NCBI GenBank assembly: GCA_016200895.1
Contig: JACQDX010000125.1
Span: 1-64,000, forward strand
Length of the DNA: 64,000 bases
Source: Burkholderiales bacterium
Lineage (GTDB): Bacteria; Pseudomonadota; Gammaproteobacteria; Burkholderiales; Burkholderiaceae_D
Direction: 5' to 3'
Positions within the stretch are counted from its first letter, which is position 1, and each line of letters begins with the position of its first letter. A program made the translations under genes and the position numbers. The notes under the pieces are model-generated. The model was not told the DNA's origin, did not search any database, and worked only from the letters and a program-made list of their open reading frames with translations. Positions 58,940 to 64,000 of the stretch are shown here, one piece after another.

Positions 58940-59860
58940 ATGCAGCCGGATTACGCAGCCATACTTCAGACCATTTTTTCTGAAGTCCAGCCTTTATTGT
59001 CTCAGGGGGAAGTGGCTTCCTATATCCCTGAGTTATCCAAAGTGTCGGCCCAGCATTTTGGCATGGCTGTGTATTGCCTGGATGGCAGTACCTACACTAT
59101 TGGCGACAGCCAGCAAAAATTTTCACTGCAAAGTGTGACCAAGCTGTTTGCGCTGGCGCTGGCATTTTCTCGCGAAGGTGATTCGATCTGGGCGCGGGTA
59201 GGGCGTGAGCCTTCAGGCAATCCATTCAACTCCCTGGTGCAACTTGAATATGAGCGCGGCAAGCCGCGTAATCCTTTTATCAATGCGGGTGCGTTGGTCA
59301 TTGCCGACATTTTATCGGCCCGCTTTGTGCAGTCGGATATTGCAGTCCAGCAGTTTGCCAGGATAATTTCCGGTGAGCCCACCATCGATTTTGATATTGC
59401 AGTTGCGCAGTCTGAACGCCAGACTGCGCATAGAAATTATGCGATCGCCCATTTGATGAAAGATTTTGGCAATCTACATAATCCTGTCAAAACCGTTATC
59501 GACAGTTATTGCCGTCAATGCTCACTGACCATGACTTGTACTGAATTAGCCAAGGCAGGCAGCTTCCTTGCCAATCATGGCAGCATACCCTGGAGTGGGC
59601 AGCAAATTCTCGATGCCAGTTCATCCAAGCGCCTGAATGCACTGATGCTGACTTGTGGTACCTATGATGCAGCTGGTGATTTTGCTTATCGTGTGGGTTT
59701 GCCAGCCAAGAGCGGTGTCGGCGGTGGGATATTGGCACTGGTGCCGGGCGAGCTTGCAGTAGCTGTCTGGTCACCTGGGCTGGATGCAACCGGTAATTCG
59801 CTGGCGGGTACTTATGCGCTGGAGCGTTTCACTACCCTGACAGCCAGATCCATATTTTGA
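58940..59860 (+). CDS. glsA: Glutaminase
   Basis: This is a 306-residue serine-dependent glutaminase that makes glutamate and ammonia from glutamine. The SxxK motif is in FSLQSVTKLFALALAF. The block NPFINAGALVIADIL, the tyrosine-containing middle and GVGGGILALVPGELAVAVWSP near the end are family marks. Full length. It is 38 bases after dcd and may be co-transcribed. The ribosome binding site is weak. Confidence 0.96.
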   Translation: MQPDYAAILQTIFSEVQPLLSQGEVASYIPELSKVSAQHFGMAVYCLDGSTYTIGDSQQKFSLQSVTKLFALALAFSREGDSIWARVGREPSGNPFNSLVQLEYERGKPRNPFINAGALVIADILSARFVQSDIAVQQFARIISGEPTIDFDIAVAQSERQTAHRNYAIAHLMKDFGNLHNPVKTVIDSYCRQCSLTMTCTELAKAGSFLANHGSIPWSGQQILDASSSKRLNALMLTCGTYDAAGDFAYRVGLPAKSGVGGGILALVPGELAVAVWSPGLDATGNSLAGTYALERFTTLTARSIF

Positions 59861-59870
59861 TTTTTGATGA

Positions 59871-59905
59871 ACGCCACTGCATGCGTTTTACGCTTGCAGT
59901 GGCGT
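59871..59905. terminator. Hairpin between glsA and the DUF1501 gene
   Basis: A perfect 11-bp stem (59871-59881 with 59895-59905) with a 13-base loop separates two convergent genes. There is no T run on either side, so it is a weak or Rho-assisted terminator at best. Confidence 0.55.
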
Positions 59906-59910
59906 GTGAC

Positions 59911-61362
59911 TTAGGCCAGGAATCCCAGATTACGATTTGAAAAATTCACGATATTTGGGAAAATATCATTGATCTGTGTTGTGCTCAATCCAAACCAGTT
60001 CGCCAGGGTGGCGCCATACTGATCGACAGAGATCTGCGGCAGCAGACTACCTGACCCCACGTCCAGACTATGTTTAAGCCCTGTGACGGGAAATTCACCA
60101 TAAATACTATTGCCTTTGACTGCACCACCCACGATAAAGTGATGTGAGCCCCAGCCATGATCCGTGCCATCGCCATTGCTGGTAAAGGTCCTGCCAAAAT
60201 CTGAAGCTGTGAACAAGGTCACCTGCTTGCGCATATCAGTACCCTGCAAGTTGCCCATCACGCCGTCAAAATAACTGATGGCATGCGCAAGTCTGGCCAT
60301 CAAGTCTGCATGAGCTGTGCGCTGGACATCGTGGGTATCAAATCCGCCCAGGCTGACAAAAAATACTTGTCGTTGCGCACCCAGGGCGCTGCGTCCTGCG
60401 ATGATCCTGGCGATGGTTTGTAATTGAGATGCCAGGCCATTGGTCGCCAGATTGCCATTATTCGGGTTGGTGTATTGTGTAGGGTTGGGTACGCCAGTAG
60501 CACCTGCGGGCGCCATTGCAGGACTGAGCAAGCTTTGTGCATTGATGGAGCGGTTGGTGACTGCTGCATGTTCTTTCTGGAACAGATTGGCAGTGTCCGA
60601 CGCGATGATATTCTTTAAGGGATTGCCAGCCGCGCTGGAACCAAACAGGCTGCCGGTCAGGCCGCCGATAGGCACTGCGCCCGACGCGCTGACCTGATAT
60701 TGATTGACAGTGCGGCCAGCAAGGAAAACGGCATTGCCAGAAGTTGATATCGCTGTAAACACCGGATAGGCATTGCTGGAAGCCAGCATATCGCCCATGC
60801 GACCGCCCCAGCCATAAGCCGCACCTTCTGGTGCATAGGCTTGCCACAGTGATTGCTGGTCATTATGGGAAAACAGTTTTGGTGGCAAGGGTACGCTGCC
60901 AGCCTTGTATTGCGCCAGGGTGGTTGGCACGATCAAAGGGCCGACATTGCTTAATATGGCTGCACGGCCATTGTCAAATAAGCTCTTTAGTGGTCCCAGT
61001 TGCGGGTGTAATGCAAAGCTGCGGCCAGCCTGGGATGTAACCGGGCTGAGAGGCAAGACACCACCGTTGGTACCGACCGCTGGCAAGGCTATCGACCCTG
61101 CCTCATTGGTCGTGCGTACGGTCAGGTATTGGCTCCATGAGGTGCTGTCAGTTGCTAATACAGTGTTCGCATGGTCATTGGCACCATACATGAACAGACA
61201 CACCAGGGCCTTATAGCCACCGGATGAGGTTTGTGCAGCGGCAGAGCCCATGGTCGCCAGGTTAATGGCAAAGGGCAGGCTGGCGCTGCCTGCGGCACCA
61301 GCAGCACCAAGGGCAGTAGAGACGCGTAAAAACTCGCGGCGCGAAGCATTCACTTTAGTCAT
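59911..61362 (-). CDS. DUF1501 family exported protein (Tat signal)
   Basis: This is a 483-residue protein of the DUF1501 family (sulfatase-like fold by family knowledge). Residues 1-40 look like a Tat signal: SRREFLRVSTALGAAGAAGS carries the RR-x-F-L motif, and a cut near SAAAQ is likely. Core blocks are CLFMYGANDHANT, FVSLGGFDTHDVQ, ASDFGRTFTSNGDGTDHGWG and the histidine GSHHFIVGGAV. DUF1501 proteins nearly always accompany a DUF1800 protein, as here (12 bases away). Function is unknown. Confidence 0.9.
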   Translation of the reverse strand: MTKVNASRREFLRVSTALGAAGAAGSASLPFAINLATMGSAAAQTSSGGYKALVCLFMYGANDHANTVLATDSTSWSQYLTVRTTNEAGSIALPAVGTNGGVLPLSPVTSQAGRSFALHPQLGPLKSLFDNGRAAILSNVGPLIVPTTLAQYKAGSVPLPPKLFSHNDQQSLWQAYAPEGAAYGWGGRMGDMLASSNAYPVFTAISTSGNAVFLAGRTVNQYQVSASGAVPIGGLTGSLFGSSAAGNPLKNIIASDTANLFQKEHAAVTNRSINAQSLLSPAMAPAGATGVPNPTQYTNPNNGNLATNGLASQLQTIARIIAGRSALGAQRQVFFVSLGGFDTHDVQRTAHADLMARLAHAISYFDGVMGNLQGTDMRKQVTLFTASDFGRTFTSNGDGTDHGWGSHHFIVGGAVKGNSIYGEFPVTGLKHSLDVGSGSLLPQISVDQYGATLANWFGLSTTQINDIFPNIVNFSNRNLGFLA

Positions 61363-61374
61363 GATGGATCCCGT

Positions 61375-63861
61375 TCATTTTTGGACCAGATATTCAGGTG
61401 AAGCCATAGTCAGGAAAATTGACAGATAGACGCGATTCTTTTTCGCTGTATCTGCATTGGCGGTGTTGTTAGTCGGTATGGTGACCGAATTTGCCGCTGT
61501 CAAAATCTGGCTGCGTAAATTGCTGCTCATCTGATTTGACATCATTGTCAAATTCAATTGATCAACTAATTGATCCGGAGTTGCGGCCAAAGCGATCAGA
61601 CTGCTGTAATCCGCCTTAACATCACGCGATGAGCCTATGCCATTAGGAATCACGTCACGCATGAAGTTCAGGTAGCCGACGACCGAAGTTTCACCAGTGA
61701 TTTGCATTTCTGGTGATACCAGACCTGCACTGGCGATGCCAGAATTTGGCGGTACATAACCCGGGCGATAAAAATTGAATACAGTAGGCGAGCGCATAGG
61801 TGTTTCCGATAAACCGCTTAATGGATCGTCCGTGCTGGTCAACAGGAAGCGACCAGAAGTCGAGTTCACATTAAATGCACGCATCCAGTTCGCCAGTCTC
61901 AATACCGGTTCCCTGAGTTTGCCAGTATTGGCGAATGTCAGGGTGGTGTCATTGCGGGCTTCATTGTCCAGCAAGATCGCCTTGATGACAGCACGCATAT
62001 CGCCCCTGACACCTGAGCCATTGTTGTTGAAGGCAGCCGCAACCCTGGAAATATACTGTGGACTAGGGTTGCTGGTTACCAAGCGTTGTATCAATTGTTT
62101 GCCGATGAAGGGACCGACATTGGGGTGATTGAACAGGGTATCCAAAGCAGTTTTCAAACTGGCTTCCGGGCTAGCTGGTGATTGCGCAGGAATAGTCACA
62201 CCCAGAAAGGTTTTGGCCGAGACCGAGTGATATTTGGGATAGCTTTGCATGGGCAGCCAGTCGCGGTTAGCGTCAGGATTTCCGCCAAAAAAGCGACTGT
62301 CACTCTTGTCGGGACCAGCCCAGCTCCAGCCTGTAAATACTTTGGCCAGACCTGCAATATCAGCACTGGAGTATGTCTCTACTGGTTTACCGCCGCTCAG
62401 GACATAAGTGCCATCCTGATTCAATTGGTACAGGCCAATAGTGAAGAGCTGCATGACTTCACGGGCATAATTTTCATCGGGAACCTGGGTTCCTGATTCT
62501 TTTTGATTACGCAAAGACGTCAGGTAATTGCCCATCATGGGATGCAGGCTGACAGACTCCAGTAAATTGCGGAAATTACCAAAGGCATTCGCGCCCAACG
62601 TATCGTAATAAGCTGCAACTCCACGCGGGTAATTGGCAACATTACTATCCTGGAAGGAGACGACAAATATTTGCGAAAGCGCAAAGGTGACACGTTGCCT
62701 TAACTGGTCATCCCCTTTGATGGCCTGCTGCCAGAATGATTCGAAGAAGTTATTTTGACTTAAGTCGCTCAAGCCATTGATGAAACCTGCGGCTTGTGCA
62801 TCCATATAACTGCGATGCAATTTTTGTGGCATGGCCAGTTGCTTGTCTATCCAGGCACTATAGCTGCTGCCAGCCAGGCTATTGATCTCTGTCGTGTTGG
62901 CACCAAAGCTGGCTTGTGCCAAAAAGCGTGACGCCTGCGCTGGAGTAGGGGCATTGCTATTGGTGGATTGAAAGCCCACTAGTGCCTGTATCATGCCATT
63001 GGCAATACTGGAATCTGTAGGTGTAACTGTTGAAGCTAGCGCCATTCCCTTGGTGATGGAATCTTCTTTGCTGAGGTAGGTGAAACCCTGTTGTATCGCA
63101 AAATTCTTGGCGACATTGGTCTTATTGTCGAGCAGGCTGCTTACCCAGCCATTGACTGCATCACCCGCATAGCCATGGGCGGCAATCAGCATGGAGCGCA
63201 CCACGATGCCACGCGTTACCGTGCCATTGGCAAGGCTGTTTGTCCAGTAATCCAGGCCAGCTTTATCCGGTGGTGTGCGGCTCAGTACATTGCGGTAAAC
63301 ATTGGTAACGAAATCAACATTGGTGGCGTTTGGTGAATAACCTGTCAAGGCTGCATCTTGTATCGCTGCGACATAGAAAGAATCGCCAATCTGTTCTATG
63401 GTTGAACCATTTTTGAATTGGGTAATCCAATAAGCAAGGCCATTGGCATCAGGAACGCGGTTGAAATAGGCAATATACAGCTCAATGATGTTATTCAAGT
63501 CGTTGGCGGCAATACTGGTGGACAGGCTGGCGATCTGCAGATTGACCGAAACATCTTTAAAGATCAGTTGCTGAATGCTGGTGTCAACACTGGTAGTGCC
63601 ATCGGTGCCAATATTGTCTTTGACTGAGTAGCCAAAACTGGTTGGGGTAATGGTGTAACTTGAGCGATTACCGCCAAAACTGATAGTCGTACTGGTCACT
63701 ACTGGTGCAGGCGCAAACAGTCGTTCCAATACCGTCGGAGGAGCCGCTGCAGGTTCGCCAGTTGTTGAGCTGGTTTTTTGATCGCCACCACAGGAGCTCA
63801 GTAAGAAAACAGATAAAACAAGCAAGCATTGCCTGATTGCGGGTAGCTTGATGATTGGCAT
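61375..63861 (-). CDS. DUF1800 lipoprotein with N-terminal DUF4214-like repeats
   Basis: This is an 828-residue protein. The signal ends in the lipobox LLSSCGGD, so it is likely a lipoprotein (Cys about 24). Around residues 125-245 lie two DUF4214-like units (ELYIAYFNRVPDANGLAYW and NVYRNVLSRTPPDKAGLDYW), a module usually found in secreted or surface proteins. The rest (about 305-828) is DUF1800, with ASRFLAQASFGA, TFALSQIFVVS, EVMQLFTIGLYQL, FTGWSW and RSPTVFNFYRPGYVPP. AGGAG precedes the ATG. It is followed by the DUF1501 gene, its usual partner. Function unknown. Confidence 0.87.
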   Translation of the reverse strand: MPIIKLPAIRQCLLVLSVFLLSSCGGDQKTSSTTGEPAAAPPTVLERLFAPAPVVTSTTISFGGNRSSYTITPTSFGYSVKDNIGTDGTTSVDTSIQQLIFKDVSVNLQIASLSTSIAANDLNNIIELYIAYFNRVPDANGLAYWITQFKNGSTIEQIGDSFYVAAIQDAALTGYSPNATNVDFVTNVYRNVLSRTPPDKAGLDYWTNSLANGTVTRGIVVRSMLIAAHGYAGDAVNGWVSSLLDNKTNVAKNFAIQQGFTYLSKEDSITKGMALASTVTPTDSSIANGMIQALVGFQSTNSNAPTPAQASRFLAQASFGANTTEINSLAGSSYSAWIDKQLAMPQKLHRSYMDAQAAGFINGLSDLSQNNFFESFWQQAIKGDDQLRQRVTFALSQIFVVSFQDSNVANYPRGVAAYYDTLGANAFGNFRNLLESVSLHPMMGNYLTSLRNQKESGTQVPDENYAREVMQLFTIGLYQLNQDGTYVLSGGKPVETYSSADIAGLAKVFTGWSWAGPDKSDSRFFGGNPDANRDWLPMQSYPKYHSVSAKTFLGVTIPAQSPASPEASLKTALDTLFNHPNVGPFIGKQLIQRLVTSNPSPQYISRVAAAFNNNGSGVRGDMRAVIKAILLDNEARNDTTLTFANTGKLREPVLRLANWMRAFNVNSTSGRFLLTSTDDPLSGLSETPMRSPTVFNFYRPGYVPPNSGIASAGLVSPEMQITGETSVVGYLNFMRDVIPNGIGSSRDVKADYSSLIALAATPDQLVDQLNLTMMSNQMSSNLRSQILTAANSVTIPTNNTANADTAKKNRVYLSIFLTMASPEYLVQK

Positions 63862-64000
63862 GGTGACTCCTGATTGTCCACACTCAGATAATACATTCCG
63901 GAAGGCAATTCTAAACTAAGCACATACTGCTATTCACCATAAAGTGTAACAAACAGTGAGGCGTCACATAAACCACTATTAATAGTAAGCAAATGTAATG

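Overview
The window reads as an ordinary chromosomal segment of a betaproteobacterium, most likely a Burkholderiales member of the Oxalobacteraceae type (Undibacterium is a guess from moderate GC and gene style, not a proven assignment). Pointers are guaB/guaA, prfB next to lysS, queE-queD-tadA-ldcA, smpB back to back with ratA-rnfH, and an EnvZ/OmpR pair. I see no rRNA, tRNA, CRISPR array, prophage or insertion sequence.

Layout. 0.3-5.7 kb: a DUF2339/DUF3999 membrane-protein pair, followed by a 137-bp inverted-repeat element. 5.9-7.7 kb, minus strand: a methionine-type aminotransferase and upp. 7.9-13.6 kb: one gene for a 1906-residue, nearly proline-free coiled-coil protein ending in a single membrane anchor. 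13.7-17.0 kb, minus strand: a periplasmic TPR/retropepsin-like protein and a two-component system. 17.2-19.4 kb: a small secreted protein, smpB, ratA-rnfH and a DUF4124 protein. 19.5-23.7 kb: guaB, a degenerate GGDEF protein and guaA, so a likely c-di-GMP receptor sits inside the GMP-synthesis operon. 24.2-26.8 kb: queuosine precursor genes, tadA and an LD-carboxypeptidase. 26.9-28.5 kb, minus strand: an MHS-type transporter.

28.9-39.5 kb: a run of eleven plus-strand genes for acyl-CoA and lipid-type catabolism (thiolase, acyl-CoA dehydrogenase, two SDRs, two thioesterases, a serine hydrolase, a CurA-type reductase, a GST, an epoxide-hydrolase-like enzyme and a GNAT). It has a candidate operator in front but no CoA ligase or enoyl-CoA hydratase. 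40.4-45.1 kb: a chemoreceptor, then cysC, a DHH phosphoesterase and a sulfotransferase. The last three form a plausible sulfation cassette: make PAPS, use it, destroy the PAP by-product. 45.1-47.8 kb, minus strand: a LysE exporter, an alpha/beta hydrolase and metY.

48.0-64.0 kb: a CBS protein followed by a possible small RNA, a renalase-like oxidoreductase, a cupin, an ABC exporter, lysS and prfB (with its programmed frameshift), a small CxxC protein, a YgiQ radical SAM protein, dcd, a glutaminase, and a DUF1501/DUF1800 pair in which the DUF1800 protein is a lipoprotein carrying DUF4214-like repeats. The best candidates for new biology are the sulfation cassette, the giant coiled-coil protein, the GGDEF protein inside gua, and the DUF4214-DUF1800/DUF1501 pair.
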